The notes under the pieces are model-generated. The model was not told the origin of the DNA and did not search any database. It saw only the letters and a program-made list of their open reading frames with translations. Shown in pieces: positions 33,240 to 40,584 of a stretch of DNA of 40,584 nucleotides. The first letter of the stretch is position 1; each line of letters begins with the position of its first letter. This stretch comes from Planctomycetales bacterium (GTDB lineage Bacteria > Planctomycetota > Planctomycetia > Pirellulales > Lacipirellulaceae): positions 1 through 40,584 of the forward strand of contig JAGQOW010000030.1 of NCBI GenBank assembly GCA_020427155.1. The letters are read 5' to 3'. A program made the position numbers and the translations under genes.

Positions 33240-35321
33240 CTAATTGCGCTTCCGCTGTGCGCCAACTATCAGCACAACCAAGATTCCCAGCGCTAGCGCA
33301 TTTGGCTCCGGAATCAACTCTGTTGTGACGGGAATCATCGTCAGATGCGGTACCCCCTCGTTGGCGAACAGCAAACCCGTGACAAACGCCGTTGGATCGT
33401 ACGGATCGACCATCTCTTCCGGCTCGATCCCGAGGACGACAAACTCGCGGACGCTGGGCAAGCTCACTAGCTCGTTCGCGGAAGCGTCTTCAACGAGCAA
33501 CGCCAACTCGCCCAGTTCGTCCACTACATAGATGTCGTACAGGTCGTCGCCTAGAGCGGGAAGCAGCACGGCGGCAAACAGAGGGTCGCCAACCTCCACC
33601 GCATAGTGATAGCCTACCGCCACCTCGGGATCGACAAAGACCGGCGTTGTCACCCCGATTCCTTCCTCTGTTACCGTAAACGGGTCGAAGACCCAAGGCT
33701 CATTCCCCCCGGCGGATCCAGGTAAGAGCGGATCAGCAGCAGACGTGCCAGGCTCACCTGGCGCCAAGGCAACTGGCGATACAGCCGCCAAATCGAGCAA
33801 GGCAAAATCTACCACCAGCTCCGCACGCAGGTTGCCGTCGATCTCCTCGGTGAGCGACGTCGTATCACCGCTAAAGCTGACCGTGAAATCGACGACATCC
33901 TCCACGCCAAGCTGCAGGGCAGCAGTCTGTGCCCCGAAACGCGAGAGGACATAGGTGTCGGTGCCGTCCGATATCTCCACGCTCCAATCGATATTGTCCC
34001 AAATTGCAATTGGAATCTCGACCTCGTTGATTTCGTCCCACTCGCGGTATTCGACCAGGGTCTCGGTAATCCCCACGCTCAGCAACATGGGTTTGGCCAG
34101 CCCTCCAATCCCGATGGCAGGCGCCTCCAGAAACCCACCCGGTAGAATATCTCCCGTAGTCACATCAAACATGAACTCCCCGCTGCCTTCGCCCTCGCCC
34201 AGCGTCGAGTAACCCTCCGAGTAGTATTCAGCCGCGAAACCGATCTTCGCCCAGCCGGCATCTTGGGGTATTTGCGCCTCGACACTGGCGTGAATTTCAG
34301 TATCGTGCCAGCTTTCCGCTTCTTCCTCACCCGAGTAGTAATCTGAGACATAGGCCCACACCCCACCGCCCCAGGTACTGATGATCCCGACGTCCGTCTC
34401 TTCCTCGAACGGATCATCGCCATGCTCAGGAACTCGAGCTCGGGCCGTTGTACTCACGATGCCTTCCATTGAGTGGGCCAGCGGCGCGGTAATCGCCTGC
34501 CCCCCGAGACCAACGAGATTGTGAATCCCGCTCCCCCCTTCGCCGCCTTCCGAGGTAATGAAAGCCGCACCTGACGTCGTGTCGACTTGCAACAATCGGT
34601 TCGGCGCGTTGCCAACCGCCCGCATCACCCCGGCGTCGGCGTCATACCACAAATCCGTGATCCGAGTTTCTCCCGTAGGAAGGACAAGACCTGCTGGCAA
34701 GCCTGTTGCCGTATCGAATACCACAAAGTCGCTATAACCGGGGTCCTCAGGGCCAACGTTCACGTGACTCGACCCTACCACTTGGCCGGTAGGCGGGTCG
34801 TAGGCTAAGCCAAAGACATACGGCAGGCCATGACTGCCAATCTCGGTCGCTACTCCAGTTACGGGGTTCAGGCCGTAAAATCCATCAGCGTTGGCGTCCC
34901 AGTTGACTCCCCACACCTCATCGGCCCCAGCGACGTAGGCCAACTCTCGCACACCGATCGGGTCACCAGCGGTCGTGTCGCCGGCGCCGCCAATCGGGGT
35001 GAGACCTTGCGTGTAAGGGTTCACCCGATAAAGCTGCGACTCGCCAAGAACTTCTCCCGTGAAGTAGTCGATCTCCGGAGAGGTCGTCGCATAAAAGCTA
35101 TCGGCTCGATTGCTGTCGGCCGCCCCAGGAAAGCGCGGCCCAGCATCAAATAGAAAGTGCGTCGTCTGGGTCTCAAAATCAACCAGATAGACGCCAGCGC
35201 CCCCGGTAGCAAAGGTTCTACCCCCCACAGGTTGCCCTGCCGCAATGCCCCCCCCGCATGCAATCAGCACAAATGAACAACCTACTCCCAGCGCACAGCG
35301 AACCTGGTTCTTGGCAATCAT
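33240..35321 (-). CDS. PEP-CTERM protein with propeller-like N-terminal half
   Basis: The 693-residue protein has a signal peptide (cut near ...GGIAAGQ) and ends IPEPNALALGILVVLIVGAQ plus RKRN. Residues about 35-290 repeat short units with LYRVNPYTQGLTPIG, FYGLNPVTGVATEIG and LLQVDTTSGAAFI, the pattern of a beta-propeller. The second half is beta-rich and very acidic, with no catalytic motif; YYSGEEEAESWHDTEIHASV and similar stretches may bind calcium. The ATG at 35321 follows AAGGAGGGGGTCTC, a strong ribosome-binding site. The function is unknown. It heads a pair with the 239-residue PEP-CTERM gene and is divergent from the lone sigma gene. Confidence 0.82.
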   Translation of the reverse strand: MIAKNQVRCALGVGCSFVLIACGGGIAAGQPVGGRTFATGGAGVYLVDFETQTTHFLFDAGPRFPGAADSNRADSFYATTSPEIDYFTGEVLGESQLYRVNPYTQGLTPIGGAGDTTAGDPIGVRELAYVAGADEVWGVNWDANADGFYGLNPVTGVATEIGSHGLPYVFGLAYDPPTGQVVGSSHVNVGPEDPGYSDFVVFDTATGLPAGLVLPTGETRITDLWYDADAGVMRAVGNAPNRLLQVDTTSGAAFITSEGGEGGSGIHNLVGLGGQAITAPLAHSMEGIVSTTARARVPEHGDDPFEEETDVGIISTWGGGVWAYVSDYYSGEEEAESWHDTEIHASVEAQIPQDAGWAKIGFAAEYYSEGYSTLGEGEGSGEFMFDVTTGDILPGGFLEAPAIGIGGLAKPMLLSVGITETLVEYREWDEINEVEIPIAIWDNIDWSVEISDGTDTYVLSRFGAQTAALQLGVEDVVDFTVSFSGDTTSLTEEIDGNLRAELVVDFALLDLAAVSPVALAPGEPGTSAADPLLPGSAGGNEPWVFDPFTVTEEGIGVTTPVFVDPEVAVGYHYAVEVGDPLFAAVLLPALGDDLYDIYVVDELGELALLVEDASANELVSLPSVREFVVLGIEPEEMVDPYDPTAFVTGLLFANEGVPHLTMIPVTTELIPEPNALALGILVVLIVGAQRKRN

Positions 35322-35827
35322 GAGACCCCCTCCTTCTGAAGCGCACGCCAGAACCTAAGCCTACCGACCTGTGGCTAATCAGGCGGCAAACGATGTTCCA
35401 TTCAGGAGTGCTGAGAGCAGACTCTACGAATACAGGGTCAAAACAACATCAAGAACTCGCTCAAGGAAAAAGCAATGGTCCCAAGAGACACACCGCTGTG
35501 CCACCTCGTCACACAAGTCGAAGACGGTGGATTGGACAGCTGGACGGAGCAAAACGGTTCATCGAACAGGCGTACAGCTGGTCAGACGAGTTTCGCCATG
35601 CGAGAGCCTGGTGAACAGAGACCACTCCCCACACCTTCAGAATCTGCCCCCGCGCGTACTATTGCAGTATATGCGCTATTCCTGGAAACTACTTACTTCA
35701 GCTAGGAACTAGTCGCCTCAAACTTCGGCGGCTATACTCGGAAGTCCATTTGAGTTTTGGCTTTACGGCGATCTCCTCAATTCTTAATACTTTCTTCATG
35801 TTGCTGTTCGGATCCGGTTGTCTACGT
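35322..35827. other. Divergent spacer, no gene seen
   Basis: Plus-strand frames of 73 to 113 codons overlap in three phases and have no ribosome-binding site or motif. The right end has a plausible -10 TATACT (35733-35738) with a poor -35 (TAGTCG, 17 bases upstream) for the sigma gene. Confidence 0.4.
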
Positions 35828-36421
35828 ATGCCCCCCCAAGTTGCTCAAGAAACAACTAACTGGTCAGCCCTCCTCGACGCCTCGCGAAATGGCGACGACG
35901 TGGCTTTTGGCGAGATTTGTGATCGTCTGACCGATTACCTAATGCTGACAGCAAGTAGCGGCTTGGGCGGCGATTTGAGCGCCAAATTGAGTGCGTCAGG
36001 TATTGTGCAAGAAACACTACTTGAGGCACGACAAGATATTGTCAGGTTTCAGGGAGCGAGTGAAGCTGAGTTGCGGGCTTGGCTGGCACGATTGATGCAG
36101 CATAACTTGACCGAAGCGGGCCGACGTTATCGTCGGACCGAAATGCGAGATGTCTCGCGGAAAGAACCGTGTGGCACAGAATCAGTTCCAGAATTGCAAC
36201 GGACTGCCGGCAGCTTCGTGCGACGTCGAAAAACAGACGACCAACTCCTCCGAGCTGTTGCGCAACTACCTGCCAGCCGTCGGAAGATGATCGAACTTCG
36301 CCATTGGCAAGGGCTCAGTTTTGCAGAAATCGGAAGAGGACTCGAAATCACCGAGTCGGCAGCACGAAGTCTTTGGGCACGTGCCATCGAAGAGCTGCGG
36401 AAGAAACTTGCTGACGATTAA
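35828..36421 (+). CDS. Sigma-70 family RNA polymerase sigma factor, stand-alone
   Basis: About 197 residues from the ATG at 35828 (MPPQVAQETTNWSALLDASR). Region 2 includes SASGIVQETLLEARQDIVRF and ELRAWLARLMQHNL. Region 4 includes LPASRRKMIELRHWQGLSFA and EIGRGLEITESAARSLWARA, with the helix-turn-helix in the second part. It belongs to the planctomycete ECF-like group that starts with a variable N-terminus and differs from the sigma factor at 31484. The open frame could begin at a TTG at 35750 or an ATG at 35798; MPPQ fits the family best. No anti-sigma gene lies next to it, and no target is visible. Confidence 0.85.
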   Translation: MPPQVAQETTNWSALLDASRNGDDVAFGEICDRLTDYLMLTASSGLGGDLSAKLSASGIVQETLLEARQDIVRFQGASEAELRAWLARLMQHNLTEAGRRYRRTEMRDVSRKEPCGTESVPELQRTAGSFVRRRKTDDQLLRAVAQLPASRRKMIELRHWQGLSFAEIGRGLEITESAARSLWARAIEELRKKLADD

Positions 36422-36560
36422 TCTGGGCAACCCACTTCCCCCGACAAGATGTCAACTACTTCCGACCCTTGCCGAATCGTAAGCGTCTAGTGCTACGAAT
36501 TGCTAGGCGTCAAGAATCAGCGACTCTGTTGGCAGATGTGCTAGAGCGGAAGTCCAACCG

Positions 36561-37364
36561 CTACCAGGACGTCCACCCGCCGTCGACTAGCAGGTTTTGC
36601 CCCGTGATGTAGCTGCCCGCATCGCTGGCCAACAGCAAGAGCGCCCCTTTCAACTCGTGCGGCAGACCCATCCGTCCCATCGGCGATTTGGCTTCTAGCC
36701 GTTTTACCATTTCTCGCGGGGCAGTTGACGCTGGAAATGGGCCAGGACTCAGACAGTTCACCCGGACTCGATCTTTGGCCCAATAGACGGCCAGATGACG
36801 AGTCATCTGGACGAGGCCCCCTTTGAGCGTGTGATACGCGATTGGGCTGGCATGGCAGACGCCATCGTAGGCATCGGGATACGAGCCGACCACACCGTAC
36901 ATCGAGCCGATCAAGACAATGCTGGCTGCCGCTTCGCGTTCAACCGCAAAACGGCGCACATGACGAGCCAGTTGGAAGTAACCGGTGGCATTCGACAGCT
37001 GCTTCGTGAATTCCTCTGGCGTCGTCTCCACCCAATCGAGCGCGGTGTGATTGTTCCCGTTGTTGACAAGTATGTCGATCGAACCAAGCTGCTGGGCAAC
37101 CATCTCAATGCAGTGGTCGACCGATTCTGGTCGAAGGTGGTCTAGCTCGACTCCCAGATGGCTTCCCGAAGCAACTTTCGGCAGCGCGGCAGCCGCCTCC
37201 TCGGCGCGTTCCTGCGTTCGGCTCGTCAACGCAACCCGGGCGCCTGCCTCAGCCAATGCGCTGGCAAGGGCAGCGCCAAGATAGCCGCCTCCGCCGGAAA
37301 CCAACGCGGTCTTGCCCGACAAGTCAAAGAGTTTATGAATTGTCGGCTCCTGCGATTCAGACAT
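36561..37364 (-). CDS. Short-chain dehydrogenase/reductase (SDR)
   Basis: The 267-residue protein from the ATG at 37364 is a classical SDR: cofactor motif LVSGGGGYLG, LVNNGNNHT in place of the usual NNAG, catalytic Ser154 in VLIGSMYG, Tyr177 and Lys181 in AYHTLKGG, VRVNCLSPGPF, and the C-terminal YITGQNLLVDGGW. An Arg in LTSRTQ after strand 2 suggests NADP preference, which is uncertain. The longer open frame (to 37640) overlaps the oxidoreductase gene and adds unrelated sequence. It lies 17 bases after that gene, is last in the cluster, and could oxidise or reduce the same intermediate. Confidence 0.9.
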   Translation of the reverse strand: MSESQEPTIHKLFDLSGKTALVSGGGGYLGAALASALAEAGARVALTSRTQERAEEAAAALPKVASGSHLGVELDHLRPESVDHCIEMVAQQLGSIDILVNNGNNHTALDWVETTPEEFTKQLSNATGYFQLARHVRRFAVEREAAASIVLIGSMYGVVGSYPDAYDGVCHASPIAYHTLKGGLVQMTRHLAVYWAKDRVRVNCLSPGPFPASTAPREMVKRLEAKSPMGRMGLPHELKGALLLLASDAGSYITGQNLLVDGGWTSW

Positions 37365-37381
37365 GGGTAGTTGTTCCCTGG

Positions 37382-38380
37382 TTAGCAAGTGATACTTGTC
37401 CACTGTTGATGCTCGACCGAAGCGAGCGCCGCTTGATTCACGCGCAGGGTTTGCAGGCCTTCGTCCAAAGTACAGAGTGGTTCGCACTTGCGCTCGATCG
37501 CATCGAGAAACGAATTCGCCTGGCAAACAAAAAGCGTGTCGCGTTCGATCGCCTCCTGCGACGGTTCTTGCCACTCGCCGTCGGTCATCCAGCGCCAGCG
37601 GTGCTCGGGGAAAACCATCCGGACTGTGCCGCGCTCGCAAACCACGGTGATCGTCCCCTCGTTCGGGGCCTGATGTTGATTCAACGAGTAAGTCGACAAT
37701 ACGCTGCCCTGCCGCGCCACGAGATGCACCGTGTCTTCCACCTCGACATCCTCGAGAATCAGATGCGCCGCGTCGGCAACCAGCCGATCAATCGGCCCCA
37801 CCAGCCATTCGCCGGCGTTGAGCACGTGGGTAATGGCATCTTGAATCGCACCGCCACCGGTCGCCCGATCGCGGTAGTACGTTTCTCGATAGGCTGGTCG
37901 AAAAGTAGGAAAATGTTGCCCAGAAACGGCTACCAGTTGCACGGGTTTGCCAAATCGCCCGTCGTCGATTGCCCTTTTCATGGCCTGCAAGGCTGGCGAG
38001 GCTCGATAGACATAGGCAACTGCCGCCACAAGATCTCGATCGACAACGGCCTCTATCAACGTTTCCACCCCTGCGGTCGTAACCGCCAAGGGCTTCTCGA
38101 TCAGCAAGTGGAGCCCCTGCTCGGCTGCCTGCAGAGACATCGGCACGTGCAAATGCGCCGGAACAGCAACCACTGCCGCATCGTGCGGGACGTTCAAAGC
38201 GGCATCTAAACTCTGGAATTGCTCCTTTATCTCATATCGCTCGGCGACCTCGCTACGAAGCGAATCGTTGATCTCACAGATCGAGATTTCTGCCCTGCCG
38301 GTGTGCTGAAAACATCGCACATGCCGTTCGCCTATCGAGCCAACGCCAATTACCAGAATCTTCTTGAGTTGTTCGGTCAT
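37382..38380 (-). CDS. Gfo/Idh/MocA family oxidoreductase
   Basis: The 332-residue protein starts at the ATG 38380 with the Rossmann motif ILVIGVGSIGERHVR. The middle has DAAVVAVPAHLHVPMSLQAA and LLIEKPLAV, with the catalytic-region EKP motif. The C-terminal beta-sheet domain continues with VQLVAVSGQHFPTFRP, GAIQDAITHVLNAGEWLVG and DTLFVCQANSFLDAI. Family members use NAD(P) to oxidise or reduce sugars, inositols and related compounds. The start overlaps the stop of the dipeptidase gene by ATGA. The open frame extends to 38419, but those residues precede the Rossmann motif and are not family-like. Confidence 0.92.
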   Translation of the reverse strand: MTEQLKKILVIGVGSIGERHVRCFQHTGRAEISICEINDSLRSEVAERYEIKEQFQSLDAALNVPHDAAVVAVPAHLHVPMSLQAAEQGLHLLIEKPLAVTTAGVETLIEAVVDRDLVAAVAYVYRASPALQAMKRAIDDGRFGKPVQLVAVSGQHFPTFRPAYRETYYRDRATGGGAIQDAITHVLNAGEWLVGPIDRLVADAAHLILEDVEVEDTVHLVARQGSVLSTYSLNQHQAPNEGTITVVCERGTVRMVFPEHRWRWMTDGEWQEPSQEAIERDTLFVCQANSFLDAIERKCEPLCTLDEGLQTLRVNQAALASVEHQQWTSITC

Positions 38381-39483
38381 GCCGACTCCGGCAGGTGGTC
38401 CGAGAAAAAACGCAACCAATTTCCAAAGAATATTGCATCGATTGCCGAGGCAGGATATCCGCGCCGCTCAAGCACGCCGGCCAGGAGTTGCAGATCGGCG
38501 ATCGAATCGATTCCTACGGGAACTTGTTCGGTGCCGAACCCGCCATCGAGATCCGAACCGATAGCTACATGCCGATGGCTACTAGCGAGTTGACAAATAT
38601 GGTCGATATGGTCGACCACATGATCGAGCGTGACCGCCGAGCGGGGCGTCTCGCCTCGAATCCAGTCGGGAATCACCATCCAACTGTCAAATGCAGCACC
38701 GATCACGGCGTCTCGCTCGATCAACATCCGTAGTTGCTCATCAGTAAACTGACGATCATGGGGTGCCAGCGCGCGACAGTGCTGGTGCGAAGCAATCACC
38801 GGACCGCCAAAAACATCCAGCGTTTGAAAGAAACTAGGGTCCGAAAGATGCGTGGTATCGACAATGATCCCCAGCCGCTCAAATTCTTTCAGCAAGTCTA
38901 CTCCCGCGGAAGTCAACGGACCTGACTCGCCAGTGCCTACCGCGTATTGGTTGTGACCATAATGGACCGGATTCACGACGCGCAGCCCTTCCCCGTACCA
39001 AGCTGCAGCTTGCTGGGGCGAGACGATCGGATCGGCCCCCTCCATCGCCAGAATCACGCCTACCGGCGCCTGGTGCGTTTTTCCCGTCGACTCGGAAGTC
39101 GACCACCTACTCCAGTGCGATTGCAACTCGGCTGAGCTGCCGATCATCGCGATGTGACCTTGCTGTTGCAACAAGCGGTAATACGCCAGTTGCCCCTGCG
39201 CAATTCCATAGGCCGCCTCGGGAGAGCGATAGTCGAGGCTGATGCGCTTGGGCCCCTCTTGCAAGACAATATCCCCACGAGCGCGCGCAAGCACGGTCCC
39301 CAGGCACACAGCAATCCCTCCACGCCGCATCTCGGGCAACGTGACTGTTGCTCCGCCCCGGGCACGACAATCAGTCATGCCCCGCTCACGTTGGTTTACC
39401 GCGTCGAGTGAATCCTTCAATTCACGGTCGTACGATAGTGCATTCCACGACAAATCGAGGTGAGCATCGATCAACAATCGCAT
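38377..39483 (-). CDS. Membrane dipeptidase (peptidase M19) family
   Basis: The 368-residue protein from the ATG at 39483 starts MRLLIDAHLDLSWNAL, with the metal-binding His8 and Asp10. Further marks are the bridging Glu in AMEGADPI, then VNPVHYGHNQYAVGTGESGP, LGIIVDTTHLSDPSFFQTLD, VIASHQHCRALAPHDRQFTD and the IGSDLDGGFG metal Asp. M19 enzymes hydrolyse dipeptides with two zinc ions, often with D-residues at the C side. No signal peptide is visible, so it is probably cytoplasmic despite the family name. The translated stop overlaps the oxidoreductase start. The true substrate may be a non-peptide, given the neighbours. Confidence 0.9.
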   Translation of the reverse strand: MRLLIDAHLDLSWNALSYDRELKDSLDAVNQRERGMTDCRARGGATVTLPEMRRGGIAVCLGTVLARARGDIVLQEGPKRISLDYRSPEAAYGIAQGQLAYYRLLQQQGHIAMIGSSAELQSHWSRWSTSESTGKTHQAPVGVILAMEGADPIVSPQQAAAWYGEGLRVVNPVHYGHNQYAVGTGESGPLTSAGVDLLKEFERLGIIVDTTHLSDPSFFQTLDVFGGPVIASHQHCRALAPHDRQFTDEQLRMLIERDAVIGAAFDSWMVIPDWIRGETPRSAVTLDHVVDHIDHICQLASSHRHVAIGSDLDGGFGTEQVPVGIDSIADLQLLAGVLERRGYPASAIDAIFFGNWLRFFSDHLPESA

Positions 39484-39583
39484 GGCCAACCGCTTCCTAG
39501 CTCTGAAGTTATAAGATGAACCAAACAACATACGCCAGGCACTGCCAGCCGAACAGTCAATAAAACCTTTCGGCTCTCCGCCT

Positions 39584-40051
39584 TCAGCTTTCAGCTTTTC
39601 TCAGAATCATCTCCACCTCGACGGACGAACCCAACGGCAACTGTGCCATCCCGATCGCCGTGCGCGCATGCCGTCCCGCTTCGCCAAAAACATCACGAAC
39701 CAGTTGCGACGCTCCGTTGATCACCAAATGTTGATCGCTGAAGTCGAGATCGGAGTTGACGTAACCAGTGATTCGCAGCACACGATCAACCTTGTCGAGC
39801 GAGCCGAGCTCGCGGTACACAGCACGCAGTACATTGGCGGCACACAAAGCCGCAGCCGCTGTCGCGTCGGCCACCGAAATCTCGGAAGGAACTTTCCCCT
39901 TGCTCACCAGCTGGTCGCCGTCGAACGGCACTTGCCCCGAGGCATAGATCGTCGTGCCGTCGACCGTCAACGCACTCACCAGATCGCCCTCAGGCGTCGC
40001 CTTTTCTACCGGGAAACCCAATTCCGCCAGCTTCGATTCTCGCGTTCCCAT
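39584..40051 (-). CDS. RidA/YjgF-family protein
   Basis: The 155-residue protein has the RidA core: IYASGQVPFDG, TAAAALCAANVLRAVYRELG, VDRVLRITGYVNSDLDFSDQ, VFGEAGRHARTAIGMAQLP and GSSVEVEMILRK. The Arg in ARTAIG corresponds to the conserved arginine that contacts imine or carboxyl groups. RidA removes reactive enamine/imine intermediates made by PLP enzymes. It is about 25 residues longer than the E. coli type at the N-terminus, as in the group with an N-terminal MGTRESKLAELG. It lies 100 bases before the dipeptidase gene and 59 after the amidohydrolase. Confidence 0.92.
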   Translation of the reverse strand: MGTRESKLAELGFPVEKATPEGDLVSALTVDGTTIYASGQVPFDGDQLVSKGKVPSEISVADATAAAALCAANVLRAVYRELGSLDKVDRVLRITGYVNSDLDFSDQHLVINGASQLVRDVFGEAGRHARTAIGMAQLPLGSSVEVEMILRKAES

Positions 40052-40110
40052 ATTCGTTGCTTTCTCCCAAAAAAACTATGTGATTCTCAAATAAGCTCAA
40101 TCAACCGCGA

Positions 40111-40584
40111 CTATTTGAGTCCAATCAGTCTCAGCGTGTCACGTGTGATCATCGCTTCAATCTGCTCTTCATTAAGCCGCGGCAAATTGGTCCCCGCCAC
40201 CATCTGGTTGAGACCACGGAGCCCTGCGATCGAGGCGCTCACGGTCGTAAACGGAAAGTCGGTCCCAAAAAGCAACTTGTCCCACACCCCATATTCCTGA
40301 GCCAGCATTAAACTCTGGTACAACTGGTACGGTCGGTAATGCAAGGCGCTAATATCCGCAAAGAGATTCGGGTGTTTCCGAATGACTGCGATACACTCGC
40401 CCTCGTACGGATGAGCGAGGTGGGCCAGAATGATCTTCACCTCGGGAAACCGGATCGCCACTGCATCCAGGTGGCGCGGCAGAGTACATTCTAAAGGCGC
40501 CTGCGAGATGAATGTTGTCCCCGTATGGAGCAGCACCGGCAAGCCATGCGACTGGGCATAGGTCCAGAGCGGATCGAGCGAGCA
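40111..40584 (-). CDS. Amidohydrolase family protein, C-terminal part (runs off the window)
   Basis: The frame is open from the right window edge to the stop at 40111 (about 157 residues). It contains LPVLLHTGTTF with a possible metal His, VKIILAHLAHPYEGECIAVI, LFADISALHYRPYQ and KLLFGTDFPFTT with a metal Asp. These mark the amidohydrolase_2 TIM-barrel group, which includes decarboxylases and lactonases acting on cyclic or aromatic substrates. The TTG at 40542 is not the start, since coding continues upstream (TCG CTC GAT and so on to the edge). It is the first visible gene of the cluster. Confidence 0.85.
   Translation of the reverse strand, partial: CSLDPLWTYAQSHGLPVLLHTGTTFISQAPLECTLPRHLDAVAIRFPEVKIILAHLAHPYEGECIAVIRKHPNLFADISALHYRPYQLYQSLMLAQEYGVWDKLLFGTDFPFTTVSASIAGLRGLNQMVAGTNLPRLNEEQIEAMITRDTLRLIGLK

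Noticed and set aside
36422..36560. Spacer between the lone sigma gene and the SDR gene
   Set aside because: Looked for a terminator or RNA in this convergent spacer; only imperfect short repeats (CTAGTGCTACG / TTGCTAGGCG) were seen.
37256..38209. 317-codon plus-strand frame over the oxidoreductase gene
   Set aside because: Shadow of the Gfo/Idh/MocA coding strand; no recognisable protein.
1..40584. CRISPR arrays, tRNA or rRNA genes, transposases, integrases and attachment sites
   Set aside because: No regularly spaced repeats, cloverleaf T-arm motifs, rRNA-like stretches or transposase/integrase motifs were found by reading both strands.

Overview
The window looks like a chromosomal segment of a planctomycete, most likely of the order Pirellulales; this is inference from gene content. 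Five proteins end in a PEP-CTERM surface-sorting tail. One protein has a prepilin-like N-terminus and a C-terminal H-x9-DG motif (DUF1559 family). Dockerin-like calcium loops occur in extracellular proteins, and a sigma factor is coupled to a FecR-like protein. These traits are typical of that phylum. Base composition is moderately GC rich and even. I see no insertion sequence, prophage, CRISPR array, tRNA or rRNA.

Left part (1-8.4 kb): the 5' end of a glycogen-debranching enzyme gene (minus), purM, a DsbD-type thiol reductant transporter, an aminoglycoside-phosphotransferase-like kinase, a PII protein followed at once by a receiver-like protein, a membrane protein, yacG and an FmdB-type zinc ribbon. 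Protein-folding block (8.4-14.2 kb, minus): groEL(GGM tail)-groES-groEL(no GGM tail)-dnaJ-grpE, with a strong hairpin between the second groEL and dnaJ. A 1.4-kb stretch without a recognisable gene follows. It holds operator-like repeats and leads into two small plus-strand reading frames.

Centre (16.1-32.1 kb, all minus): a starch or maltodextrin utilisation locus. In transcription order it contains an ECF-type sigma factor, a FecR-like membrane protein with a large outer domain, a PEP-CTERM protein with two starch-binding-like repeats, a DUF1559 pilin-like protein, two lipoproteins, a giant PEP-CTERM GH13 amylase with dockerin-like repeats, a PEP-CTERM glycan-binding-like protein, a lipoprotein GH13 enzyme, a protein that fuses the sugar-binding protein to a MalF-type permease, and a MalG-type permease. 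The inferred scheme is: detect glycan at the surface, cut it outside, finish cutting at the membrane, and import the maltodextrins. The ATPase is not in the window. Two further PEP-CTERM genes lie upstream, separated from the sigma gene by a hairpin-rich spacer.

Right part (35.8-40.6 kb): a lone sigma factor (plus), then a tight minus-strand catabolic cluster of unknown substrate: amidohydrolase (cut by the window end), RidA-like protein, M19 dipeptidase, Gfo/Idh/MocA oxidoreductase and SDR oxidoreductase.

All functional names rest on motifs read by eye, without database searches. Starts were moved from the longest open frame where signal peptides, ribosome-binding sites or gene overlap argued for it.
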